NCBI GenBank assembly: GCA_030018265.1
Contig: JASEFX010000011.1
Span: 1 to 61,117 of the forward strand
Length of the DNA stretch: 61,117 bases
DNA from: Candidatus Saccharicenans sp.
Lineage (GTDB): Bacteria > Acidobacteriota > Aminicenantia > Aminicenantales > Saccharicenantaceae
Reading direction: 5' to 3'
This document shows, piece after piece, positions 34,020 through 43,076 of the stretch. Each line of letters begins with the position of its first letter. The first letter of the stretch is position 1. A program made the translations under genes and the position numbers. Under the pieces are notes generated by a model. That model was not told where the DNA came from and did not search any database. It worked only from the letters and a program-made list of their open reading frames with translations.

Positions 34020-34865
34020 TTATCTGCTCCGCTCGAATATAAGATGAATGATAAGGTAATCGCTTTCGTAATCTTTCGGCAGCGGCGGAAAGGGCGCGGC
34101 CAGTTCGACCGCTCGCCTTGCTGTCAGGTCAAGCGCCGGGAGGTCTGAAGGCTGGGTTATTCTGAGGTCGGCAATCTGCCCGTTACGCAGTATCTTGAAA
34201 GAAATTACCGATTGATAGTCGCCGCTGTAATCCAGGTTGCTGATGGCGGTGAACCAGTTGGACGATACGCGATCTATTATAATCTGAAGATAATAAGTGT
34301 AGGGGAAAGAAGCCGTGCCCAGCGGGTCTCCGTAACCGCCGCCGAAGCCGCCCGGACCTTCACCGACCCCGATTCTCAGTCCGGTCCCCCCTCCACCGCC
34401 AGTTCCATAACCGCCGGCTTGAGCTCCGGCAGCTCCGGTTCCAGAAGCCGCCGGCTGAGCTCCCGGCTGCGGTGCGGAAATCTCAGTTTTTTTCTGCGAG
34501 GTTGACTGCCGGGTGGTCTTCCTTGCTGTCCGGGTCTTCTCCACAGGATGGCGAAGTGATGATTCAGGCTGTGGCTGAACCTTCTGGGGGACAGTCAGTT
34601 CCCTCATCGTTTCCGGGCGGGAAGGTCCTGCCTGCCCGGGGGTTCCTCCACCCGGGCCGGGACTGCCTGCGCCGCCACCTCCTCCGGCGCCTCCTCCGCC
34701 TGGCAACCCGACGAAATTCAGATTAACATAATGGATCATTCCCGATTTCCTGGGTCCCGAGAACTGTCCGGAGACTCCCAGCAGGACGAAAAGCGCTGCG
34801 TGAAGAAAAATCGACAGAATCAGAGCGCGCTTGAAAGAATTGTTCTGAGCAAACAGCGGTTTCAT
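34020..34865 (-). CDS. TolA/TonB-family energy transducer
   Basis: 281 residues: one N-terminal transmembrane helix (about 13-32), a long Gly/Pro-rich then Gln/Pro/Ala-rich linker (about 45-180), and a C-terminal TonB/TolA-like domain (about 185-281: YLQIIIDRVSSNW, SVISFKILRNGQIADLRIT, ELAAPFPPLP). Its place between tolR and tolB argues for the TolA role. The C-terminal domain is of the TonB type, and the long alpha-helical rod of enterobacterial TolA is replaced by a glycine-rich tether. Starts at the tolR stop (1-nt overlap). Confidence 0.88.
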   Translation of the reverse strand: MKPLFAQNNSFKRALILSIFLHAALFVLLGVSGQFSGPRKSGMIHYVNLNFVGLPGGGGAGGGGGAGSPGPGGGTPGQAGPSRPETMRELTVPQKVQPQPESSLRHPVEKTRTARKTTRQSTSQKKTEISAPQPGAQPAASGTGAAGAQAGGYGTGGGGGTGLRIGVGEGPGGFGGGYGDPLGTASFPYTYYLQIIIDRVSSNWFTAISNLDYSGDYQSVISFKILRNGQIADLRITQPSDLPALDLTARRAVELAAPFPPLPKDYESDYLIIHLIFERSR

Positions 34866-35323
34866 CAGTCGGTCCGTTTTTTAGCTGGCGGTTTTTCCAG
34901 CGGTTCGGTCACCAGGCCGACTATTTCGATCTCCGATTTCTTGATGATATCCAGAATCTGGACAAGCTGACCGTAGTTAAGATTGCGGTCAGCCCGGATG
35001 AACACGATTTTTTTCGTGCGATTATAGAAATATTCCTTTAACCGTCTTTCCAGCAGGTTGATGTTTATAACTGATTCGCCGATGTGGATGTAACCGTCAG
35101 CGGTGACGGTCAGTGTCAGCCCTTCTTCGGCCGGGGCCGACTCGGTTTCAGCCTGAGGCAGGTTGATTCCGATTCCGGACTGCATCATCGGCGCGGTCAC
35201 CATAAAAATTATGAGCAGAACCAGCATGACGTCGACCAGAGGTGTGACGTTGATTTCCGACATCGATGTGCCCAGACGTCTCCGACCGTCGGCTGCCGGA
35301 GTCGGATTCAGGTTAACTGCCAT
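34865..35323 (-). CDS. tolR: TolR/ExbD-family proton-channel subunit
   Basis: 152 residues with a single transmembrane helix (about 25-43), preceded by the hallmark MSEINVTPLVDVMLVLLI that holds the proton-relay Asp. The periplasmic domain ends VQILDIIKKSEIEIVGLVTEP. Overlaps tolQ by 11 nt. A C-terminal Lys/Pro-rich tail follows. Confidence 0.95.
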   Translation of the reverse strand: MAVNLNPTPAADGRRRLGTSMSEINVTPLVDVMLVLLIIFMVTAPMMQSGIGINLPQAETESAPAEEGLTLTVTADGYIHIGESVININLLERRLKEYFYNRTKKIVFIRADRNLNYGQLVQILDIIKKSEIEIVGLVTEPLEKPPAKKRTD

Positions 35324-35981
35324 AGGCCCTTTCTATAATGTTGAGAAATTCCAGCGAAAAATCATCCATCATAGAAATTATTTCTTTTATGCGCCCGAGG
35401 AAATAATTGTAAGCGATAACCGCCGGGATGGCGGCAAACAAACCCACCGCGGTGGCCACCAGCGCCTCGGCGATGCCGGGAGCCACGGTTACCAGGCTGG
35501 CTGAGCGGACCAGTCCGATCTTATGGAACGAATCCATTATCCCCCAGACCGTTCCGAGCAGTCCGATAAACGGAGTCACGCTACCGCAGGTGGCCAGAAA
35601 GCTCATCATTCTCTCAAGTCGCCGGATCTCCGCACTCGAAGCCCTGAGCAGCGATCGGTTGATGATTTCCAGCTTTTCCCGGTCGATTGAACCCTGAGGC
35701 TGGGGGTTCGAACGCGTCAGATGAACAAGTTCCTTGAACCCGGCCTGAAACAGAACAGCCAGCGGACTGTTTTTGTACCGGCGGGCAGCTTCGTTGACTT
35801 CATTCAGAGATTTGCTCTTCCTGAAAACCTCAAGGAACAGGTAGGAAGATTTTTCGGCCGCTTTAAGAGTTCTTCTTTTGTGGATTATTATCGCCCAGGA
35901 AAAAACGGAAAACAGGATGAGTATTAAAAGAATCAGTTTGACAACGATGGTGGCCTGCGAGATTAGACTGAATACGTTCAT
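35313..35981 (-). CDS. tolQ: TolQ/ExbB-family proton-channel subunit
   Basis: 222-residue inner-membrane protein with three helices (about 12-32, 135-160, 173-195), including the conserved FIGLLGTVWGIMDSF and ATAVGLFAAIPAVIAYN. First gene of the tolQ-R-A-B-pal-cpoB-ssb-cupin operon; uses proton flow to energise the Tol-Pal envelope system. The ATG at 35981 is nine bases from its promoter -10 box. Confidence 0.95.
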   Translation of the reverse strand: MNVFSLISQATIVVKLILLILILFSVFSWAIIIHKRRTLKAAEKSSYLFLEVFRKSKSLNEVNEAARRYKNSPLAVLFQAGFKELVHLTRSNPQPQGSIDREKLEIINRSLLRASSAEIRRLERMMSFLATCGSVTPFIGLLGTVWGIMDSFHKIGLVRSASLVTVAPGIAEALVATAVGLFAAIPAVIAYNYFLGRIKEIISMMDDFSLEFLNIIERAYGS

Positions 35982-35990
35982 AGCTTCTTC

Positions 35991-36019
35991 AAATTAACAC
36001 AGGGAGAGGGGTCTGTCAA
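35991..36019 (-). promoter_or_regulatory. Predicted near-leaderless promoter of the tol-pal operon
   Basis: On the minus strand TTGACA (36019-36014), 17 bases ending TGT, TAATTT (35996-35991), then nine bases (gaagaagct) to ATG 35981. The -10 is imperfect but has an extended TGn. Confidence 0.55.
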
Positions 36020-36032
36020 TCAACGGGTTAAC

Positions 36033-36061
36033 TTGACGGAAGCCGGTAAAAGCGGTTAAAT
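36033..36061 (+). promoter_or_regulatory. Predicted promoter of trkH-trkA
   Basis: TTGACG (36033-36038), 17 bases, TTAAAT (36056-36061). A leader of about 16 nt carries AGAGGAAA before the TTG start of trkH. Back-to-back with the tolQ promoter. Confidence 0.55.
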
Positions 36062-36083
36062 AAAAAGCTTATAAGAGGAAAAA

Positions 36084-37427
36084 TTGAACAATTTCAAGAA
36101 GAAACTTGTCCATCCGCCCCGCTTGCTGGCCCTGAGCTTTCTCGTGGCCATAGCTGTGGGCACCATTCTGCTGAAGCTGCCTTTTTCCACCAGAAGCAGC
36201 CAGATTCCTCTTATTGACGCTCTGTTCACCTCGGCCTCGGCCATCTGCGTTACCGGTCTGACGGTGGTGGACACACCCACATATTTCAGTTCGTTCGGAC
36301 TCGGGCTGCTGCTGCTGATGATTCAGCTCGGCGGGCTGGGCATCATGACTTTCTCCAGTTTTATCCTGCTCACCGCCGGTCGCCGGGTAAGCCTGAGCGA
36401 CAAACTGGCAGTTGAGGGTTCTTTCCGACCCGAGCCGATTTCGGATTTTCGCACTCTTCTTAAGGACGTTTTTATTTTTACCTTTACCTTCGAGCTGATT
36501 GGCGCCCTGCTTCTTCTGGTCAGGTTTTCTTCCGCTTCGCCTTTGCCGGGGGCCATCAGTCTTTCAGTTTTCCATTCGATTTCAGCTTTCTGCAATGCCG
36601 GATTTTCCCTGTTTTCTAACAGTATGATCGATTACCGCGGGGATGTTTATTTGAACGCAGTGATGATGTTGCTGATCATCTCCGGCGGACTTGGCTTTTT
36701 TGTGCTCCAGGAGATAAAAACCGCTCTGAAAAACACCATTAAAGGAGAGAGGGTAAGGTTTTCGCTTCACACCAAGTTTGTGGCTGCGGTTACCCTGGGA
36801 ATTATCGTCGGCGGGGCTGTTCTCCTTTTCCTGATGGAATTTAATCAGAGTTTTAGAGAATTTACTCTCGGAGATAAAATTCTGGCTTCGATTTTCCAGG
36901 CGGTCACCGCCCGGACAGCAGGGTTTAACACGGTGGAGATCGGCCAACTTTCGGTGGCTTCGCTTCTGTTGATCATTCTGATCATGTTCGTGGGAGCTTC
37001 ACCTGGAGGGACAGGTGGCGGTGTAAAAACGACCACTTTCGGGGTGGTGCTGGCTTTCCTCAGGTCGAAAATCAGGGGTTATGAAGTGCCGCAGGTGTTC
37101 TCCCGCGCCCTGCGCACAGAAGATATAATAAAAGCTTATACACTTATCTCGCTGGCCATGACGCTGGTTTTTGCCTCCACCCTTTCGCTTCTGATTATCC
37201 AGCCACAGCTGACCCTGAAAGAAGCGCTTTTTGAAGTGGTCTCGGCCTTTGGCACCGTGGGTTTATCCTGCGGCATTACTCCCGGGCTGCATCCTCTCAA
37301 CAAACTTATTCTTGTTATAACCATGTACATTGGCCGCGTGGGTCCTTTGACCCTGCTATATGCCTTCAGCCGTCAGAAGCCGGCCGGTCATTATCAGTTC
37401 ATTGAAGAAAACGTTATGGTGGGATAA
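36084..37427 (+). CDS. trkH: TrkH/KtrB-type potassium transporter subunit
   Basis: 447-residue polytopic membrane protein with four pore-loop repeats of the K+-channel type (TSASAICVTGLTVVD; FHSISAFCNAGFSL; VTARTAGFNTVEIG; VSAFGTVGLSCGITPG). The size and the single-RCK partner downstream suggest KtrAB rather than classical TrkHA. TTG start at 36084, supported by AGAGGAAA. Forms an operon with trkA, 32 nt downstream. Confidence 0.93.
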   Translation: MNNFKKKLVHPPRLLALSFLVAIAVGTILLKLPFSTRSSQIPLIDALFTSASAICVTGLTVVDTPTYFSSFGLGLLLLMIQLGGLGIMTFSSFILLTAGRRVSLSDKLAVEGSFRPEPISDFRTLLKDVFIFTFTFELIGALLLLVRFSSASPLPGAISLSVFHSISAFCNAGFSLFSNSMIDYRGDVYLNAVMMLLIISGGLGFFVLQEIKTALKNTIKGERVRFSLHTKFVAAVTLGIIVGGAVLLFLMEFNQSFREFTLGDKILASIFQAVTARTAGFNTVEIGQLSVASLLLIILIMFVGASPGGTGGGVKTTTFGVVLAFLRSKIRGYEVPQVFSRALRTEDIIKAYTLISLAMTLVFASTLSLLIIQPQLTLKEALFEVVSAFGTVGLSCGITPGLHPLNKLILVITMYIGRVGPLTLLYAFSRQKPAGHYQFIEENVMVG

Positions 37428-37459
37428 AATAATTAAAACATTGAACTCAGGAGCCGGCC

Positions 37460-38116
37460 ATGAAATTCGCCATCATAGGACTCGGTAGTTTCGGCAGCTA
37501 TCTCGCCCGGACTCTGTACGAAAAAGGGCATGAGGTTCTGGTGATCGACAAGGACAAAGACAAGGTGGAAGAGGCCCGCGATTTTTCCACCCAGGCCGTC
37601 TGGATGGATTCAGCCGACAAGGACGGCCTGCAGGCGCTTGGCGTGCAGGATATGGATGTGGTGGTGGTCAGCCTCGGTCCTGAAATGGAACCTTCGATTC
37701 TGACCGTGCTGTATCTTCACGAGCTGGGCGTTAAACGCATCTTAGCCAAGGCGCTCAGCGCCGACCACGGAAAAATCCTTGAGGCGATTGGAGCCACCGA
37801 GGTTATTTATCCCGAGCGTGACATGGCGATACGTCTGGCTCAGAGGTTGAGTTCCCGCAATGTACTTGAGTATCTCCCGCTGGCAGAGAATATCAGCATT
37901 CAGGAAATTGTGCCACCTGAAGCTTTTATCGGCAAGAAGCTGCGCGACCTCGACCTGACCAACCGCTTCCGGGTTCAGGTGATAGCCGTCCGTCAGCTGG
38001 TGCCCGAGCGGTTGATCTTCGTGCCCGGGGCAGATTTTGTGATAAAGGATAGCGACATAATGGTGGTTATGGGCGAAGAAGAGAATATCGCTGAATTATG
38101 TTCCTGCAAGAAGTAG
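37460..38116 (+). CDS. trkA: TrkA/KtrA-type potassium channel regulatory subunit
   Basis: 218 residues: one N-terminal RCK Rossmann domain with the dinucleotide motif GLGSFGSYLA, VIDKDKDKVEEA, then one RCK_C domain (about 135-215). One RCK unit per chain is the KtrA architecture, forming an octameric ring under the membrane channel. SD AGGAG precedes ATG. Its last 21 nt overlap the 3' end of the convergent helicase gene. Confidence 0.93.
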   Translation: MKFAIIGLGSFGSYLARTLYEKGHEVLVIDKDKDKVEEARDFSTQAVWMDSADKDGLQALGVQDMDVVVVSLGPEMEPSILTVLYLHELGVKRILAKALSADHGKILEAIGATEVIYPERDMAIRLAQRLSSRNVLEYLPLAENISIQEIVPPEAFIGKKLRDLDLTNRFRVQVIAVRQLVPERLIFVPGADFVIKDSDIMVVMGEEENIAELCSCKK

Positions 38117-40456
38117 CTGTTGAAGAATTTTTCTGGCCACCGGCTTGGCTTTCTCCCCGCTTTCCCTGACAGGTCCGACGCAGGAAGGACAGCCTGATTC
38201 GCAGGGGCAGGCGTCTATCGTTTCCAGGCAGGCCCTCAGCAGGCTGGCGCTCATCTCGAACAGCGCCGGGCTCAGCCCTATTCCTCCCGGAAATCTGTCA
38301 TAAAGGAAGATGTTGGGGGAAAAATCAGGGCTGAGGAAAGCCCTGGACTTTTCGTCGTCCGGGAGACGATGCCGCGGCAGTTCCCGTGGAGGCATCGATT
38401 GGCCGGTGAGATTGTCGCCGATGGCCACGCCCAGGTCATGGCGGTCGCACATCAGAAAAAGCGGGGCTACGTTGTGCAGAAGGTAGGATAAGCCGAAAAG
38501 CCCGTTTATCCTCTGATCGGAGGTGAACGGCAGCGTCTGATAGATTTCTGCCGGGATGGTCAGCCAGAAACTCGTGGTGTTCATCTGATTCTCCGGCAGG
38601 TCCAGTTCACCGGAACCGACGTTTTCCATCGTATGAAACTTTATTTTCTTGAAGCCCACCACCCGGGTGGTCACGTGAACTTCCCCGTGGGAAACCCAGC
38701 CCTGAGGCAGGTCCTGCTGGTTGAAGACATCGAGTATTTTTACGTTGGTGTAATCTATGGCGTCGGTAAAGTAATCAACTTCAGTTTTTCTGACATAAGC
38801 TTTGCGCTGTTCGTAGTTGAATTCTTCGACGAAATATTGCTCGCCCTCGCAGATGTAGATGGCTTTAGGATGGAGAGTGGTTAGAGCCGAGGAGAAATCA
38901 ACTTCGGCGATCACTCTGGGTTTTTCCGTTATGTCCACCACCACAAAGTTATCGGAGCTGATGCTGCGCAGGGAAATGGCATCGGCCGGATAGGCTTCAG
39001 AAGTCCAGAACCATTTATTGCCCGTATGGTGGAGCATCTGCTCTTCTTCCAGCATTTTCAAAATTTCTTCGATTTCCATCGAACCGAATTTTTCTCCGTC
39101 TTCGAAGGGCAGTTCAAAAGCGGCGCACTGAATGTGGCTGAGAAGAATCGAAGGGTTGTCCGGGTTGATCAGAGCCATTTCCGGCGAGCTCGAGAAGAAA
39201 TAATCTGGATGCTGGACGATGAACTGATCGAGCGGGGCGGAAGATGCCACCAGCACGGCGGCCGACCTCCCGGCTTTGCGTCCGGCCCGGCCGGCTCTCT
39301 GCCAGGTGCTGGCGATGGTGCCGGGATAGCCGGCAAGAACGGCCACGTCTAAGGTGCCGATGTCAATCCCCAGCTCGAGAGCGTTGGTGGAAACCACGCC
39401 GAGAATTTTCCCTTCCCGCAGGCCCTTTTCTATCTCACGGCGTTTTAACGGAAGGTATCCACCACGGTAACCGCGGATCAATCCTTCATCCTTGAGGCTT
39501 TTTTCGATGTCGGCTTTGAGGTAAGTAACAAGGACTTCCGTCAGAAGGCGGCTCTGGGCAAAGACGATCGTCTGCAGGCCGAGGTTGAGGAAAATCCCGG
39601 CCACTCTTCTGGCTTCGTTGATGTAGGACCTTCTGATTCCGAGGTAGGGATTGATGACGGGCGGAGTGTAAAAGATGAAATATTTTTCGCCCGAGGGGGC
39701 TCCGCTCTGATCGACCAGCTCGACCGGTTCCTCAATCATTCTCTCAGCCATTTCCTTCGGGTTGGCGATGGTGGCTGTGGAGAGGATGAACTGCGGTTTT
39801 GAGCCATAGAAGGCGGCTATTCTTTTCAGCCGTCTGATGACGTTGGCCACGTGGCTGCCGAAAACCCCGCGGTAGTTGTGCAGTTCGTCGATGACGATGT
39901 ATTTGAGATTTTCAAAAAGTTTTACCCACTTCGTGTGGTGGGGTAGAATCCCGGTATGCAGCATGTCGGGGTTGGTGATGATGATGTGTCCCTGCGCCCG
40001 GATGGCCTTGCGAGCGTCCTGCGGGGTATCGCCGTCGTAGGTGAAAATTCTTATTTCTTCCTGCAGAAGTTCAATCGTTTCGTCCAGCTCGGCTCTCTGG
40101 TCCTGACTCAGTGCTTTCGTCGGAAAGAGGTAGATCGCCCGGCCGGACGGGTGGCGCAGAATGCAGTCGAGCACCGGAAGGTTGTAGCAGAGTGTTTTGC
40201 CCGAGGCGGTCGGGGTCACCACCACCACGTTTTTCCCCTGTCTGACTTTCTCCCACGCTTCCTGCTGATGAGAAAAAAGAGAGGAGAATCCTTTTTTCTT
40301 CAGAGCTTCAACCAGCCGGGGATGGATATCCGGCGGATACTCAACAAACTTTCCCGGTTGCGGCGGGAGGTATTTGATGGCTGTGATGGAATCATGACCG
40401 GCAGCCATCTGCCGCAGCGTATCTATCGCTTTGAGAAGACGGTCGTCTTTGTTCAT
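38096..40456 (-). CDS. mrfA: MrfA/YprA-type DEAD/DEAH-box DNA helicase with DUF1998
   Basis: A 786-residue SF2 helicase. Walker A TPTASGKT (about 78), motif II VIDELHNYRG (DELH), motif III LSTATIANP, STNALELGIDIG and motif VI WQRAGRAGRKAGRS. A C-terminal DUF1998-type region carries the cysteine cluster CPCESGCPSCVGP (about 752). This architecture is that of B. subtilis MrfA, a 3'-5' helicase in a UvrABC-independent mitomycin-repair pathway with MrfB; MrfB is not seen here. Start ATG 40456 with AAGGA. Divergent from uvrA across 90 bp. Confidence 0.9.
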   Translation of the reverse strand: MNKDDRLLKAIDTLRQMAAGHDSITAIKYLPPQPGKFVEYPPDIHPRLVEALKKKGFSSLFSHQQEAWEKVRQGKNVVVVTPTASGKTLCYNLPVLDCILRHPSGRAIYLFPTKALSQDQRAELDETIELLQEEIRIFTYDGDTPQDARKAIRAQGHIIITNPDMLHTGILPHHTKWVKLFENLKYIVIDELHNYRGVFGSHVANVIRRLKRIAAFYGSKPQFILSTATIANPKEMAERMIEEPVELVDQSGAPSGEKYFIFYTPPVINPYLGIRRSYINEARRVAGIFLNLGLQTIVFAQSRLLTEVLVTYLKADIEKSLKDEGLIRGYRGGYLPLKRREIEKGLREGKILGVVSTNALELGIDIGTLDVAVLAGYPGTIASTWQRAGRAGRKAGRSAAVLVASSAPLDQFIVQHPDYFFSSSPEMALINPDNPSILLSHIQCAAFELPFEDGEKFGSMEIEEILKMLEEEQMLHHTGNKWFWTSEAYPADAISLRSISSDNFVVVDITEKPRVIAEVDFSSALTTLHPKAIYICEGEQYFVEEFNYEQRKAYVRKTEVDYFTDAIDYTNVKILDVFNQQDLPQGWVSHGEVHVTTRVVGFKKIKFHTMENVGSGELDLPENQMNTTSFWLTIPAEIYQTLPFTSDQRINGLFGLSYLLHNVAPLFLMCDRHDLGVAIGDNLTGQSMPPRELPRHRLPDDEKSRAFLSPDFSPNIFLYDRFPGGIGLSPALFEMSASLLRACLETIDACPCESGCPSCVGPVRESGEKAKPVARKILQQLLLAGT

Positions 40457-40473
40457 GGCGCGATCCTTCTGCT

Positions 40474-40501
40474 ATTATAAAATAAAGCCAGCCGCGGTTA
40501 A
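40474..40501 (-). promoter_or_regulatory. Predicted promoter of the mrfA-type helicase
   Basis: On the minus strand TTAACC (40501-40496), 16 bases, perfect TATAAT (40479-40474); about 17 bases including AAGGA separate the -10 box from ATG, so the leader is only about 10 nt. Confidence 0.5.
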
Positions 40502-40531
40502 ATCACTTCCGAACTTAAAGCCTGGCTCTCG

Positions 40532-40540
40532 TGCTAAAAT
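40532..40540 (+). promoter_or_regulatory. Extended -10, leaderless promoter of uvrA
   Basis: TGCTAAAAT (TGn plus TAAAAT), then six bases and ATG 40547. Transcription starting seven bases after the -10 box would begin on the A of the start codon. There is no SD and no clear -35 box. Confidence 0.5.
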
Positions 40541-40546
40541 ATAGAC

Positions 40547-43072
40547 ATGCTTCTGGAAATAAAAGTTCGCAAGGCTGCCCAGCATAATCTCAAAAAGATA
40601 GACGTTAACATACCGCGTAACAGGCTGGTGATCATCACCGGCCCGAGCGGTTCAGGAAAATCTTCCTTAGCCTTTGATACGCTCTTTGCCGAGGGTCAGA
40701 GGAGGTACATAGAGTGTCTTTCAGCCTATGCCAGACAGTTTATTGAACAGCTGGAGAAACCTGAGGTGGAGTCGATCGAGGGCCTGAGTCCGGCGATTTC
40801 TGTTGACCAGAAAACGATCACCTTCAACCCCCGCTCGACGGTCGGCACCATAACTGAAATCTACGACCTGCTGCGCCTTTTTTATGCCCGTCTCGGAACC
40901 ATTTACTGTCCCGATTGTGAAGTTCCGGTAAGCTCGAGCAGCCAGGAACAGATTCTGGAGATGATCAGAGAGAGACTTTCCGGTCAGAAAATCCAGATTC
41001 TCGCTCCGGTCGTCCGGGGGCGAAAGGGCGAGTATCACCAGCTTCTGGAGAGATTCAGAAAAAAAGGATTCCTCAGGGTCAGAGTTGACGGCCGGCTGCA
41101 CGACCTGGAAGAGAAAATTTCTCTCGACAGGAATAAAAAACATAACATTGAGATTCTGGTTGATGAGCTAAAGCTGGAAGAAAAGTTTTTTTCAAGGTTC
41201 AGAGAGGCGGTGGAAAAAAGTCTGGAAATTTCCGACGGCGGTGTGGTGGTGGTCGATGAGCGCGGACAGGAGTCCTATTTTTCCAGAAAGCTGAGCTGCC
41301 CGTTCTGCGGCCGAAGCTTCCAGCCGCTGGAACCACGGAATTTTTCCTTTAACAGCCCGTACGGCGCCTGCAGCCACTGTCACGGCCTCGGCTATATGAC
41401 TGTCCTTAACGAGTGGGGAGAAGTGGAACTGACCGGAAATCTCTGCCCTGTCTGCCGCGGACAGAGGTTGAAGAAAGAAAGCCTCTGGGTAAAAATCGAT
41501 GGTCTTAACATCCATCAGCTGGCTTCTCTCGACGTTGACCATCTACTCGAGCGGCTGGAAAAGATGGATTTCTCCGGGCCGCAGAGAGAAGTGGCGGAGC
41601 GAATATTGAAAGAAATCAACGACCGCCTCCGGGTGATGAAGCAGCTCGGACTCTCTTATCTTGACCTCAACCGACCGGGTTCTTCTCTTTCCGGTGGTGA
41701 AGCTCAGAGAATAAGGCTGGCGGCTCAGGTGGGAGCACGGCTGAGGGGAATTCTGTATGTGCTAGACGAACCGACGATCGGTCTTCATCAGCGCGACAAT
41801 GGTCGGTTGATCCGATTGCTACGTCAGCTGAGAGACGCCGGCAATTCGATCGTGGTGGTCGAGCATGACGAACAGACGATCCGTTCGGCGGATTATATCA
41901 TTGACCTCGGCCCCGGAGCCGGGGAAAACGGCGGCCGGGTGGTGGTCTGCGGAACTCCGGCCGATATTCTTAAGTCGAGCGGTTCTCTGACAGCCTGTTA
42001 TCTGCGGGGCGAAAAGTTCATACCGGTGCCGGCTTCCAGACGCCGGCCTTCCGGCTGGTTGAAAGTACTGGGAGCCCGGGAACATAACCTTAAAAACATC
42101 GACGTGAGCTTTCCGCTCGGAGTGATGACGGCGGTAACCGGAGTTTCCGGTTCGGGAAAAAGCACGCTGGTTTACGATATCCTTTACCGGGCGCTTCAGA
42201 AAAAATTTTACCGGGCAAAAGTTCAGCCTGGAAAGCACCGGGCGATTGAAGGGCTCGAACAGATTGACAAGGTGGTTTCTGTTGACCAGAAACCGATCGG
42301 ACGCACTCCGCGTTCGAACCCGGCCACCTACACGGGAATTTTCACCCACCTGAGGGAACTGTTTGCCATGACTCCCGAAGCCCGGAGGAGGGGTTATCGC
42401 CCCGGCCGTTTCAGCTTCAACGTTCACGGTGGTCGCTGCGAGGAGTGCGAGGGATCCGGCGTGAAGAAGATCGAGATGCATTTTCTGCCCGATGTTTATG
42501 TCACCTGCGGCCGCTGTGGAGGTCGGAGATACAACAAGGAGACTCTGGCTGTCACTTACCACGGACGGAATATCGCCGATTATCTCGATATGACTGTGGA
42601 TGAAGCTTATGAGTATCTGAAAGCGCATCCGGCGCTCAGAAGAAAGCTGGAACTTTTGAAGCAGGTGGGGCTCGGCTATCTCCGTCTCGGGCAACCGGCC
42701 ACGCGGCTTTCGGGCGGAGAGGCTCAGAGGATAAAGCTAACCCGCGAGCTCAGCCGGCGGGACACCGGGCGGACGCTCTATCTTCTGGACGAACCCACCA
42801 CCGGGCTGCATTTTGACGACGTCAGCAAGCTGCTTCAGGTTCTCAACAGGCTGGTGGAAATGGGCAACACGGTGATAATAATCGAGCATAACCTTGACGT
42901 TATCAAATATTGCGATTATGTTATTGACCTGGGTCCTGAGGGGGGCGAAGAAGGGGGAGAGGTGGTAGCCGCCGGAACGCCAGAAGAAGTCGCCCGGCTG
43001 GAGAAATCCCATACCGGACGTTATTTAAGACAGGTGTTATATTCACCGGAACACAGGATGCTCAGAGGATGA
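40547..43072 (+). CDS. uvrA: Excinuclease ABC subunit A with a deleted insertion domain
   Basis: Damage-recognition ATPase of nucleotide excision repair, 841 residues against about 940 normally. Two ABC modules: Walker [10 protein letters not shown] (about 32) and GVSGSGKST (about 533), two LSGGEAQRI signatures, the UvrB-binding region (about 115-250), first zinc module CPFC...CSHC and second CEEC...CGRC. After [10 protein letters not shown] (residue about 282) the sequence passes in about 17 residues to CPVCRGQRL, where E. coli UvrA has about 120 residues. The lost segment corresponds to the insertion domain implicated in DNA binding. Both ATP sites look intact. Confidence 0.96.
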   Translation: MLLEIKVRKAAQHNLKKIDVNIPRNRLVIITGPSGSGKSSLAFDTLFAEGQRRYIECLSAYARQFIEQLEKPEVESIEGLSPAISVDQKTITFNPRSTVGTITEIYDLLRLFYARLGTIYCPDCEVPVSSSSQEQILEMIRERLSGQKIQILAPVVRGRKGEYHQLLERFRKKGFLRVRVDGRLHDLEEKISLDRNKKHNIEILVDELKLEEKFFSRFREAVEKSLEISDGGVVVVDERGQESYFSRKLSCPFCGRSFQPLEPRNFSFNSPYGACSHCHGLGYMTVLNEWGEVELTGNLCPVCRGQRLKKESLWVKIDGLNIHQLASLDVDHLLERLEKMDFSGPQREVAERILKEINDRLRVMKQLGLSYLDLNRPGSSLSGGEAQRIRLAAQVGARLRGILYVLDEPTIGLHQRDNGRLIRLLRQLRDAGNSIVVVEHDEQTIRSADYIIDLGPGAGENGGRVVVCGTPADILKSSGSLTACYLRGEKFIPVPASRRRPSGWLKVLGAREHNLKNIDVSFPLGVMTAVTGVSGSGKSTLVYDILYRALQKKFYRAKVQPGKHRAIEGLEQIDKVVSVDQKPIGRTPRSNPATYTGIFTHLRELFAMTPEARRRGYRPGRFSFNVHGGRCEECEGSGVKKIEMHFLPDVYVTCGRCGGRRYNKETLAVTYHGRNIADYLDMTVDEAYEYLKAHPALRRKLELLKQVGLGYLRLGQPATRLSGGEAQRIKLTRELSRRDTGRTLYLLDEPTTGLHFDDVSKLLQVLNRLVEMGNTVIIIEHNLDVIKYCDYVIDLGPEGGEEGGEVVAAGTPEEVARLEKSHTGRYLRQVLYSPEHRMLRG

Positions 43073-43076
43073 ACAG

